Of a stretch of DNA of 31,437 nt, positions 23,942-31,437 are shown piece after piece. The DNA lies in the IMG/VR virus record IMGVR_UViG_3300046808_000195, positions 1-31,437 of that record; one strand, written 5' to 3'. The position numbers were made by a program, and so were the translations under genes. Every line of letters starts with the position of its first letter. Positions within the stretch are counted from its first letter, which is position 1. The notes under the pieces were generated by a model. That model saw only the letters and a program-made list of their open reading frames with translations. It searched no databases and was not told where the DNA came from. The DNA is from a virus.

Positions 23942-24913
23942 TTAAATTCTTTCTATATCTACAGTCACACAATGAAAACACCCGCCCAATGTACGTGCAT
24001 GACGCATTGGAAGCATGGCACATTCAATGTTGTGTTTCTCTAACAATTCTCTCAGGTTGTGCTGACGTTCTTCTAATACAACTAAGTTAGGATTTACTGA
24101 TAATAGATTGATACTAACCCAAGTACTTGCATTACAGTAGCCAGGATAATGTCCAATGTCTACTGGTTCGGGCGCCCAAATAACATCCCAGTTTCTCAAC
24201 GGTTTAGGCAATTGTTCTACCGATTTAACACGTGCTGGGTTCAATAACATCAATCCTTCACGTAATAATGCAATCGTACTGTCAATATGAATATAACTAT
24301 AGACGCCCTCAATTGTATGAACGTTGGATTCCGGGAACAACTCTTGTAGTTTCTCTGCACCCTTTTTGTTGCCAGTATTACTGATCAAATAATATAAGTC
24401 ATCATTTGCTTTCAATACATTGGCTGCATCAAAGCAAGGCTCAGTATCATTCAATGCTAATACGTCGGGATTACCTAAACAGTTAGCGTTATACAATGAC
24501 TGATTGTTGCGTGGTGTATCCATGACAGTCATTGAATCAAAGATATCACTATATGCTTTCCACTCATTGCGTCTTTTAACTAATGACATTGGTGTAGCGA
24601 TAGCATTATTGTTATAGGTTAAGATTGTATCTCTAGGACAATAATTGTAATATTCAGGTACACATTCTTTATTGGGTCTAAAGACTTCTACGCCCTCTTT
24701 TGTCAGAAAATTTGATAATGTCTCTAAATCTTCATTGGCTTCTTCAACTACTTGTTTAGGATACAAACCATTAGGAATGTTATAACTATGCTTTTCATGT
24801 GCATAGTTAATAAGTCTTATGCTAGGGTCTAATAGAGGAATACGTGCATCATCAGCAACTCCTACTACTACCTTTTTTAGTGTGTCCCATTCATTTCGTG
24901 TTGAACTTATCAT
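23942..24913 (-). CDS. Amidinotransferase (glycine amidinotransferase-like), 323 aa
   Basis: Visible motifs are CPRDTILTY (92-100), EPCFDAANV (158-166), YIHIDSTIALL (207-217) with the catalytic His209, and GGCFHCVTVDI (310-320) with the nucleophilic Cys315. These match the beta/alpha propeller amidinotransferases (AGAT/StrB1/SxtG), which move an amidino group from arginine to an amine. In a glycan operon next to an aminotransferase, the likely acceptor is an amino-sugar or an amine attached to it. The length is slightly below the usual 340-420 aa. The ATG at 24913 lies inside the upstream SGNH gene (23-nt overlap). The motif set is nearly complete, so activity is likely. Confidence 0.88.
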   Translation of the reverse strand: MISSTRNEWDTLKKVVVGVADDARIPLLDPSIRLINYAHEKHSYNIPNGLYPKQVVEEANEDLETLSNFLTKEGVEVFRPNKECVPEYYNYCPRDTILTYNNNAIATPMSLVKRRNEWKAYSDIFDSMTVMDTPRNNQSLYNANCLGNPDVLALNDTEPCFDAANVLKANDDLYYLISNTGNKKGAEKLQELFPESNVHTIEGVYSYIHIDSTIALLREGLMLLNPARVKSVEQLPKPLRNWDVIWAPEPVDIGHYPGYCNASTWVSINLLSVNPNLVVLEERQHNLRELLEKHNIECAMLPMRHARTLGGCFHCVTVDIERI

Positions 24914-25532
24914 TTAATAATCTCGCTATTTCTTTGTGTCCTAGTAAATTAGGGTGATTGATGTTGCCCTCAAAATACTTACCTTTAAATACGTCACCTT
25001 GCGGGCCATCAATTTCTAAATTGTAATTGTTTTCCCACTCTTCGTCAGTCAATAATTTAGTCAAACTTGAACTGCTTAAAAAATATCTAGTGTCAATCAA
25101 ATCTTTAAAAAGATCAATGGTAATCAATTTTCCATAACTATGTGCTAGTATTAGTTTATTTGTTTTCTGTGTTATTGTCGTAATGATATTGTAGATGAAA
25201 AGATTGTGATGGTATACGAACCAAGGTATATTATAATGCTCAATCAATTCTTGATATTTTCTATCTTCTAAATTAATTGATTTAGCCACATAGTTGTCAT
25301 CTATTTCATACCATCTAACATCAGGCGGTATAGTAACTACAACATAATCATCATTTTTTATTTGATTGATATTTTTAAATATAGTATGAAGAATATGACC
25401 TAATGAAGATCCTTGTTTAGCACTGTTGGAAAAATCAGTGTTTAGCATTAATGACAAATAATAACCAAACGGCTTTTCGTTTGGTTTTAATTCAGCACCG
25501 TATCCCCAACTATCACCAAACACATGAAGCAT
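24891..25532 (-). CDS. SGNH/GDSL-type hydrolase-like protein, 213 aa
   Basis: MLHVFGDSWGYGAEL contains the block I GDSW. SNSAKQGSSLGHIL gives the block II Gly region, VVVTIPPDVRW a block III-like strand, and INHPNLLGHKEIARLL a well-formed block V with His, which makes this the most convincing of the three SGNH proteins. Its start overlaps the stop of the aminotransferase gene by one base (TAATG). It is probably an acetyl-esterase or acyltransferase acting on the operon's sugar product. Confidence 0.8.
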   Translation of the reverse strand: MLHVFGDSWGYGAELKPNEKPFGYYLSLMLNTDFSNSAKQGSSLGHILHTIFKNINQIKNDDYVVVTIPPDVRWYEIDDNYVAKSINLEDRKYQELIEHYNIPWFVYHHNLFIYNIITTITQKTNKLILAHSYGKLITIDLFKDLIDTRYFLSSSSLTKLLTDEEWENNYNLEIDGPQGDVFKGKYFEGNINHPNLLGHKEIARLLNDKFNTK

Positions 25533-26113
25533 TAATTAAATACCTTCATCTCACTTACGTTAGGATAATCTTTATAACTCCAACGTTTGGGTTCCTTGTT
25601 TACAACTTCGTGAAAACGTTCTATGCCCAATAATGCGGTTTCAGGAGTCATGTAATAATGATAGCCCATAGTATCAATATTCTGTTCCATCCAAGGTATA
25701 TCATCTAGTCTACCGTCATATCTCATCTTGCACAATTGCTTATAATCATCTTCATTGTCTAACAAGATCATGCCACCACGACCCACATTTAAATGTTTTC
25801 TATATTGAAAACTTAAACACATTAATGTGCCATGCTTGTATCCGTCTTGTTGCCAATACACTGCGGCATCAATGATGTTTGGTGTGATGTAATAAAAGTC
25901 TTGCCACTGAAAGTCAGACCACACCCAAGGTATACTTAACTTTCTTAGTGTCATGGGAACACTAACATATGTGTGAGTAGGACAGGTTACAGATTTAGGT
26001 TGCTTTAATCGTAAGCATAATTCAATTGCATGCGTACAACAGTCAGTAGCAATTGCATATCTAGCATTGTAATAATCTGCGATTAGTTTTTCAAATTCTT
26101 TTATTTCTTTCAT
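25532..26113 (-). CDS. Short DegT/DnrJ/EryC1-type aminotransferase, 193 aa
   Basis: The order of blocks follows the PLP fold of the DegT family: YNARYAIATDCCTHAIELCL (cofactor phosphate loop), CPTHTYVSVPMTLRKL, NIIDAAVYW (the Asp that contacts the PLP ring nitrogen) and SFQYRKHLNVGRGGMIL, in which the Lys takes the place of the Schiff-base Lys. Normal family members have 360-400 aa, so the C-terminal domain appears to be missing. No frameshift is visible: the frame ends cleanly at a TAATG overlap with the next gene. It may be a minimal enzyme that makes an amino-sugar, or it may need a partner. The ATG overlaps the radical SAM gene's stop (ATGA). Confidence 0.82.
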   Translation of the reverse strand: MKEIKEFEKLIADYYNARYAIATDCCTHAIELCLRLKQPKSVTCPTHTYVSVPMTLRKLSIPWVWSDFQWQDFYYITPNIIDAAVYWQQDGYKHGTLMCLSFQYRKHLNVGRGGMILLDNEDDYKQLCKMRYDGRLDDIPWMEQNIDTMGYHYYMTPETALLGIERFHEVVNKEPKRWSYKDYPNVSEMKVFN

Positions 26114-28410
26114 GGCATCATTGGTTTAGGTTTCTTTTGAATGCTATCGATGCTGATAGAAATTGTTTGAGGCACATTACTCTTAACTGATTTAGCACTA
26201 GTGTCTGCTTCTTTCTCAGGCATTGACAAATCTTTACTCTTGTCACGCTTTAGTTCTTTCTCTTCTAGTGTAACTACATAATCCATGTAATTACTCCAGT
26301 CACCATTACCTTGCCACTTAAGTTCGAATGAGAAATCGATTGTCGCATTGAGTGCAGCCTCTTCGTTTAACAAGTCAGTAAAGTCTTGACCGCTACGCCC
26401 TTCTTCACTATCCCAAGTTGTCTTAGCCATCTTTCTAGCACGTTTAGCAGTGTTTGCTTGAATACGTGAATAGTCTTGTGCATAGAACGGACCTTTACGT
26501 CCTTCTGGAGGAGGAAGTCTATCATCATATGGATTATCAACTTGCTCAAATTTAATATCAAAGTCTGCTTCCCACTGACCTTCGTCAGTAATCTTGAACT
26601 TATATGTAGCCCAGTATTGACCAGGACCATATTGAGTTCCAAACTCTTTTAAATCTAGGTCAGGATGGAAGCGAACTTCTGCTGTATATCCACCTCTTGC
26701 TCTCCACAGATTTCTAAAGAAGGGCCACATTTCATTTACTAGTGTGTCTGCAAAAGGACTGATGTTGGGCTTAATAATATTATAATCGAACTCTTCATAA
26801 TGCATTTCTTTCTGCCAATCAGGATTGTTCAATTCAATAGTATAATGACTTTCAGCCAATGATGTACGTACTGGATAACTTACAGGAACTTCTGTTACTC
26901 CCTTAAAGAAATCTAAGAACATGTGAATTGTCTTAACACGTGACATAACGTGTGGGCCGCCGATCTTAAAGTCATTTGAGATCCAGTGACCTTGATACTT
27001 GTGCCAACTTACGTTATATGCGTGAGGATTCTGTCCAACAATTGTTTCTGGTCCCAAGCCATAACCTACGCCAAGACCTGCGTTATTGATATTGTTATTA
27101 CGCATACGCCATAAGAATGTCATTGTGTCACTATAGTCTTGGAAATCTTCTGTAGGGAACCCAACGATCCAGTTAGTTGCACACCAAATGCCTACTTTCT
27201 TACAGTCAATAAAGTTCTGTTCCATCTCACGAATAGTAACACCCTTGTGCATATCGTCAAGTACTTTTTGACTGCCTGACTCGCAACCAAAGTTGAACAT
27301 GATGCAACCGCCATCGGCTAAGTCTTGTAGATATTCTAAGTCCATGCGACCGTCACAACGTGCATAACCAGTCCAACGCACTTTCAAGTCTTTAGCAGTT
27401 AAGGCTTTAGCAAATGCTCGTAGTTCTTTAACATTACCATTAATAAGACTATCGATAAACCAAATGATATCAGTGCCTTTGTTATAATAAAGCCACTCTA
27501 CTTCTGTAATCAAGTCAACTGCTTGACGCTGACGATACTTCCAAAAGTGTGTTTCTTCGCAGAATGTACACTTAGCAGTACAACCTCTACTAATCTCTGA
27601 ATTGACACCATTAGGAACTTCGTATAATGAGAAGTCAATACTTTCATAGTCCGGCATAGGCAAACCATTGATGTTGATTCGTTCATCTTCAGGCTGATTT
27701 AGTATGCGAGGGTATTCTACTTCTTTCTTTTCTTCAATCTCATCTAGCATGACAAGAAGGTTCTGTTCGCCTTCTCCAATAACAACATAATCATAGTAAG
27801 GTTCAATCTTGAACCAACTCTTGTGTACGTTGGGACCACCCACTGCAATTTTCATGTGTGGTGCTCTGCGCTTGATTTCTTGACACATCCACTTAGTAGG
27901 CTCTTCACTGATATAGTACACACTAAAGCCTACTACGTCAGGATTCATTTCAATAATCTGATCTACTGCTTCGCTAAGAATAGGTTCTAGTACAGGGTGA
28001 ATGTCATTCATGTACGTGTCACCTAACCAGTGCCAACTACTTGACGGATCCCATAATCTAAACGGAATTTTCTTGTTAGGCCACCAGTCATCACGGAAAG
28101 CATTATATGCTTTAACGTTCAAGTCCATGATATGTGTTTCGTAGCCTGAACTCTTAGCAACACCTGATAGTCGTGCAAGACTAAACGGAGGCATATAGGG
28201 TGACCACTCAGGACACAATACTAGTGCCATTTTAGTCTTACGTGTTTTGTAATCTACATAGACGGGAGTTAGATTCTTTTGTACTGTTGCTTTTGCATAA
28301 GGTGCAATGGCCTCCATCATACTACGATGGCGTGCGTCTGAAATATCTTCTGTTGGTCTTTCTTTGGGTTTTAATTCATCAACTGCCAAAGATTTTAAAT
28401 TGAAATCCAA
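26110..28410 (-). CDS. B12-binding-type radical SAM protein, 766 aa (TTG start)
   Basis: Residues 60-230 form a cobalamin-binding-like Rossmann domain (MALVLCPEWSPYMPPFSLARL, VVGFSVYYISE, KIAVGGPNVH, YVVIGEGEQNLL). The 4Fe-4S cysteines of the radical SAM domain are Cys277, Cys281 and Cys284 in RGCTAKCTFCE, followed by typical barrel strands. The last 230 or so residues (rich in Trp, Glu and Asp, with a Lys-rich end) match nothing I know. No ATG is available: TTG at 28410 is preceded by GGGAG with 6-nt spacing. Class B members often methylate unreactive carbons. A role in making the modified sugar fits the operon but is inferred. Confidence 0.85.
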   Translation of the reverse strand: MDFNLKSLAVDELKPKERPTEDISDARHRSMMEAIAPYAKATVQKNLTPVYVDYKTRKTKMALVLCPEWSPYMPPFSLARLSGVAKSSGYETHIMDLNVKAYNAFRDDWWPNKKIPFRLWDPSSSWHWLGDTYMNDIHPVLEPILSEAVDQIIEMNPDVVGFSVYYISEEPTKWMCQEIKRRAPHMKIAVGGPNVHKSWFKIEPYYDYVVIGEGEQNLLVMLDEIEEKKEVEYPRILNQPEDERININGLPMPDYESIDFSLYEVPNGVNSEISRGCTAKCTFCEETHFWKYRQRQAVDLITEVEWLYYNKGTDIIWFIDSLINGNVKELRAFAKALTAKDLKVRWTGYARCDGRMDLEYLQDLADGGCIMFNFGCESGSQKVLDDMHKGVTIREMEQNFIDCKKVGIWCATNWIVGFPTEDFQDYSDTMTFLWRMRNNNINNAGLGVGYGLGPETIVGQNPHAYNVSWHKYQGHWISNDFKIGGPHVMSRVKTIHMFLDFFKGVTEVPVSYPVRTSLAESHYTIELNNPDWQKEMHYEEFDYNIIKPNISPFADTLVNEMWPFFRNLWRARGGYTAEVRFHPDLDLKEFGTQYGPGQYWATYKFKITDEGQWEADFDIKFEQVDNPYDDRLPPPEGRKGPFYAQDYSRIQANTAKRARKMAKTTWDSEEGRSGQDFTDLLNEEAALNATIDFSFELKWQGNGDWSNYMDYVVTLEEKELKRDKSKDLSMPEKEADTSAKSVKSNVPQTISISIDSIQKKPKPMMP

Positions 28411-28431
28411 TGGTAACTCCCTTGTCTATTA

Positions 28432-28439
28432 TATTTAGA
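28432..28439 (-). promoter_or_regulatory. Possible late-type promoter motif (TCTAAATA)
   Basis: TCTAAATA on the minus strand lies 21 nt before the TTG start of the radical SAM gene and just after a 6-bp GC-rich hairpin (28442-28456). Confidence 0.4.
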
Positions 28440-28441
28440 TA

Positions 28442-28456
28442 GGCAACCGGGTCGCC
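28442..28456 (-). other. GC-rich hairpin between dehydrogenase and radical SAM genes
   Basis: On the minus strand GGCGAC-CCG-GTTGCC forms six pairs (one G-T) with a 3-nt loop in otherwise AT-rich DNA. There is no T-run after it, so it is not a standard terminator; it may be a processing or attenuation hairpin. Confidence 0.4.
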
Positions 28457-28467
28457 ATAATTTAAAG

Positions 28468-30219
28468 TTAGAATTTAAAGTGTAAAATAAACCCATTGGG
28501 ATAATTTGCACTAGTTAATGCTATTTTCCCTATGTAGTTAAATCCCTCAATTTTAGCCATGTGAATCAATGAATCAGGCTTTCTTTCCTCAATGATGTAA
28601 ATGTCTGCTTTAGGACTCAAATAAGATTTGAGTTTTTGTATAAACTCTTGATTAATGTCATGTAATGGGTTGATGATAACTAAATCCCATTTTTCATTTT
28701 TTGGGATGTTGTCATATGTATGTCCGACTACATAGTTAGAAATTTTGTTATTCTTTGCAGTTTCCAAACAAACATTTAGTGCATCATTAGATGAATTTAA
28801 GAATGTGAGGTTGTTACATACACCCATACCCAATAGTTCGAATCCTAAAATCCCTGAACCACTTTCCCATTCAACGGCGCGATTGTATGAATATTTACCT
28901 GTATTACTGATATAGTTTACTACATCATCTTTGTAATTAATTGATCCATTATCATATGTGTCTACTACTTTAACTGAAACGCCGCCCTTTAGTTTAAACA
29001 CTTGTGACTTAGTAGAGCCTGCTTTCAATCTAGTATTGCCGTAATGGACTACAGTTTGATTTTTGGTATCAGGCATTACTCGCCATGGGTCAATGAATGT
29101 ATAACTTCTGTTATGCTTTTTATAAATCTTTTCCCAGTCGATATCATGTACCCACTGTTCCCAATATCCAATTAGGTATACTTGCGTCCATGATTCATGC
29201 AAATCTTTATCGCCAGTGTGAATATCGTGATATCTAACTTCACCACCTAGTTCATTGATATAATGACCAACCAACAATGAATAACTACCATTAACATAAG
29301 GTACTGCTGGCTTATAGGCTTTACCTATAATAGTAATTTGACTACCATATTTCAAACAGGCTTCGGCAAGTTTCTTTGCTTGAATTTCTCTAGCATGCAT
29401 GATACTATCAAATAGATCATATCCTAAATCCAATCTATTTGCAAGATAGCGTAATGCGATATTATCTCTAGGATGACATGCACCTGCGTCTCCCATACCA
29501 GCCTTCATATAAGCAGGGCCAGTGATTCTATAAGTACTCTTCTTCAATGCGTCAGTAACTACATCAACGTTGATATTGCCGTTCTTTTCAGCAACGTCCT
29601 GAATCATGTTAACTAATGCAATCTTTGTACTGATAAACGTATTGTAGAAAATCTTAATTGATTCTGCTTCGTCCCATGTACCTACTTCGTATCTAGGATC
29701 GTTTTCCATCATAGGCTTATAGAATTCAATCAACTCTTTAGCATCACCCGTTAATGAACCATCTTCTGTACCAATGATCACCATTTCAGGATTAACAAAA
29801 TCCCATGCAACTGTACCCATAGCAATGAGATAAGGATTATAAATGAACCTTGCATTAGTAATGTTCTTGCGTAGTTTATTACGCACAGTTCCTGGCAATA
29901 CAGTACTAATCAATACTACTAGTTGGTTTTTGTTTACGTGCTTGTTGACTTCTTGTAAAATATCTGTTACTGTAGTGTAGTCAAAGTCTTTAATAGGTAA
30001 ATGACTAGTGGGGGTTTCGCCACCATAAATAGGATCATGCGGAGTAGGTGCCGCAATGAATACAAAATCACAGTCTTTAACTGCTTCTTTAATTGTATCC
30101 TTCATAGGGAATTTTGCTTTTCTAGGCTCTACATCATACCCTACTACATCGTAATGTTTAGCCATTACTTCAGCGCAAGGTTCTCCCAATTTGCCCACAC
30201 CAATCATTGCAACTTTCAT
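28468..30219 (-). CDS. Nucleotide-sugar 6-dehydrogenase fused to methyltransferase-like domain, 583 aa
   Basis: The ATG at 30219 (MKVAMIGVGKLGEPCAEVMA) has an AAAGG site, so I reject a start 13 codons earlier. Residues 1-385 follow the UDP-glucose/GDP-mannose dehydrogenase plan: an NAD-binding GVGKLG, IAAPTP and STVLPGT, a central SIKIFYNTF-STKIALVN block, catalytic Cys248 in AGACHPRDN, and a C-terminal ITIIGKAYKP domain. Residues from about 400 to 583 form a second Rossmann-like unit: AVEWESGSGILGFELLGMG resembles a SAM-binding motif I and WDLVIINPLHD a motif IV. This fusion is unusual. The first domain should oxidise a nucleotide-sugar to its acid, and the second may methylate or be only structural. 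Confidence 0.85.
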   Translation of the reverse strand: MKVAMIGVGKLGEPCAEVMAKHYDVVGYDVEPRKAKFPMKDTIKEAVKDCDFVFIAAPTPHDPIYGGETPTSHLPIKDFDYTTVTDILQEVNKHVNKNQLVVLISTVLPGTVRNKLRKNITNARFIYNPYLIAMGTVAWDFVNPEMVIIGTEDGSLTGDAKELIEFYKPMMENDPRYEVGTWDEAESIKIFYNTFISTKIALVNMIQDVAEKNGNINVDVVTDALKKSTYRITGPAYMKAGMGDAGACHPRDNIALRYLANRLDLGYDLFDSIMHAREIQAKKLAEACLKYGSQITIIGKAYKPAVPYVNGSYSLLVGHYINELGGEVRYHDIHTGDKDLHESWTQVYLIGYWEQWVHDIDWEKIYKKHNRSYTFIDPWRVMPDTKNQTVVHYGNTRLKAGSTKSQVFKLKGGVSVKVVDTYDNGSINYKDDVVNYISNTGKYSYNRAVEWESGSGILGFELLGMGVCNNLTFLNSSNDALNVCLETAKNNKISNYVVGHTYDNIPKNEKWDLVIINPLHDINQEFIQKLKSYLSPKADIYIIEERKPDSLIHMAKIEGFNYIGKIALTSANYPNGFILHFKF

Positions 30220-30242
30220 TATTTTACCTTTATATATGCAGA

Positions 30243-30250
30243 TATTTATT
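30243..30250 (-). promoter_or_regulatory. Late-type promoter motif (AATAAATA)
   Basis: AATAAATA on the minus strand lies 23 nt upstream of the dehydrogenase ATG, in the 51-nt gap after the glycosyltransferase-like gene. Confidence 0.45.
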
Positions 30251-30270
30251 TCGCACAAAGTGCTTGGAAA

Positions 30271-31437
30271 CTAATCCTGTATCCCAATAGTATTGGCATG
30301 TCTAGTTAGTAATAGATCATAATTAAATTTGGTAATTTTATGAACATTGGTTAACCATTCTCTAGTTTCACTGTCACTCATATTACACAATCGCTCTACT
30401 TCATCCATAATCATTGATAATCTTAATTGATCGTCCTGAGCATGGTCGTATGATTCATCTATATAAGGATGAAATGTTTTATATCCAATTTCTCTAAGTG
30501 ACTGCAAAAAATAAGGAGTAGATGCTACTATAAAAGGATGCTTTGCTCTAACAGCATTCCATATCTTTTCAGAATGGAAGTTGCACGGGTAACAATGAAT
30601 ATTATCTTCATTGTTTTCATCCCAATAATTAATTGAATTGTTGAATAGTGTTTCGGTTACCAAACTAAACAGTGCTGATTTAAATAGAAATTCATCATCT
30701 TGATTTAGATTATGCATGTTGGATTCATTTTCCTGCATAGTTAGTTTGATGGGGAACTCTGATTTAGAATTCCTTAAAATTTCTAGGTCAGTACTAAAAT
30801 CATGATTAGGATATAGCCTTTTTAATTTAGTTAACCTTAAACTTTCATATGGAAAATAAAAAGATAAATGGCACTTATCCCTTAGATTTCTTTTCTTTAT
30901 TTCAGAAAAAATCTGTATTCTATGACTTCTAGGCTGTTTGTTAAAACATATAAACTTCTTATCTCGTTTAGGTTCTGTGCTATGATAATATTCTCTTGAT
31001 TTGGCTATGCCCGCGTTATTACATTCAAATTGATTAACGTAACGAACCCTAATAGGAAAATACTGCATCTCTGCACAGTACTTGTCATACTTTTGTCGAT
31101 TCATTTCAGTATTAGCCGCACCTGTTAGATAGAACATATTATTTCTAGAAAAATTGTGTTCAACAATTAATCTACGTGCAACAATATCAATAAACCTTAG
31201 ATAAAAAGTTATAAAACCTTCGTCAGGCAATGCAAATACAATTTTTAGGTTATTGTTGTTTCGTTGAGCAATATAATCTACAACAGTATTAGCATATTCA
31301 ACAGTATTCTTTCTATCATGTTTACGAATAGGTGGGATTACAATACCATCACTTTCTGGTATTTGCAGTAAACTTAACCAATAACCAATTCTGTTCGAAT
31401 TATTTTGAATACTTTCAAGTAAGTCTGTGTAAAAATC
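30271..31437 (-). CDS. Glycosyltransferase-like protein, partial (5' end outside window)
   Basis: The frame is open to the right edge (388 residues in the window) with no internal start required; the visible N-terminal part reads DFYTDLLESIQNNSNRIGYW. It ends at a TAG at 30271-30273. It shares two blocks with the two other glycosyltransferase-like proteins: KKFICFNKQPRSHRIQIF, and FHSEKIWNAVRAKHPFIVAS-PYFLQSLREIGYKTFHPYIDESYDHA. It is the most divergent of the three paralogs. No conclusion is possible about the missing N-terminus. It lies first in the visible part of the glycan operon. Confidence 0.72.
   Translation of the reverse strand, partial: DFYTDLLESIQNNSNRIGYWLSLLQIPESDGIVIPPIRKHDRKNTVEYANTVVDYIAQRNNNNLKIVFALPDEGFITFYLRFIDIVARRLIVEHNFSRNNMFYLTGAANTEMNRQKYDKYCAEMQYFPIRVRYVNQFECNNAGIAKSREYYHSTEPKRDKKFICFNKQPRSHRIQIFSEIKKRNLRDKCHLSFYFPYESLRLTKLKRLYPNHDFSTDLEILRNSKSEFPIKLTMQENESNMHNLNQDDEFLFKSALFSLVTETLFNNSINYWDENNEDNIHCYPCNFHSEKIWNAVRAKHPFIVASTPYFLQSLREIGYKTFHPYIDESYDHAQDDQLRLSMIMDEVERLCNMSDSETREWLTNVHKITKFNYDLLLTRHANTIGIQD

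Noticed and set aside
23940-24023. N-terminal extension of the 406-aa glycosyltransferase-like gene
   Set aside because: It overlaps the conserved catalytic end of the amidinotransferase; the ATG at 23939, just after that gene's stop, is a better start.
25532-26113. Aminotransferase as a pseudogene because of its short length
   Set aside because: No frameshift is visible, both ends are translationally coupled to neighbours, and cofactor residues are kept.

Overview
The window looks like part of a tailed-phage genome, probably a T4-like myovirus from an aquatic environment. Every supportable gene is on the minus strand. Genes are packed with 1-4 nt overlaps, and short orphan genes sit beside a tail-fibre-like protein and a long run of glycan-modifying enzymes. 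No capsid, terminase or polymerase gene falls inside, so the phage assignment is an inference. The strongest host clue is a circularly permuted, two-piece tmRNA at about 9602-9915. That gene arrangement, and a tag starting ANDN, are typical of Alphaproteobacteria.

Layout, described from the right edge in the direction of transcription. 31437-20046: a surface-glycan operon with a partial glycosyltransferase-like protein, a nucleotide-sugar dehydrogenase fused to a methyltransferase-like domain, a B12-type radical SAM protein, a short DegT-type aminotransferase, an SGNH hydrolase, an amidinotransferase, two more glycosyltransferase-like paralogs (one fused to a 2OG-oxygenase-like domain), a second SGNH protein and an unlisted 36-aa gene. 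20049-10440: a carbamoyltransferase, a giant 2063-aa repeat protein, a third SGNH protein and a DNA methyltransferase. 10443-9579: a promoter, a 41-aa membrane peptide, a His-rich exported protein, the tmRNA and a terminator. 9566-7491: a CRP-like palindrome and promoter, a DUF4214 protein, an Asp/Asn hydroxylase-like protein, a Lys/Ala-rich exported protein and an 81-aa protein, with terminators between them. 7472-2901: a nucleotidyltransferase-GNAT fusion and an 899-aa fibre-like protein. 2893-1: small unknown genes, a MoxR-type AAA+ ATPase and the start of its metallopeptidase partner.

Two promoter classes can be read. Six sites share an AAGGC-TTGAC-type -35 region with exactly 17 bp to a TAnnnT -10 box; a seventh has 18 bp. 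A second class, NNTAAATA, resembles T4 late promoters and precedes the fibre, nucleotidyltransferase, hydroxylase and several glycan genes. At four genes the inferred transcription start falls at or next to the start codon with no Shine-Dalgarno sequence, suggesting leaderless mRNAs. At the fibre gene the late-type motif lies in the loop of a hairpin that sequesters the ribosome-binding site, like the known T4 lysozyme arrangement.

Functional reading: the long operon probably makes and attaches an unusual sugar or glycan carrying carbamoyl, amidino, amino and possibly methyl groups, for the virion or the host envelope. The tmRNA, the methyltransferase and the AAA+/metallopeptidase pair would adjust host translation, DNA and protein complexes. 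Functions are inferred from motifs read by eye; no searches were run.
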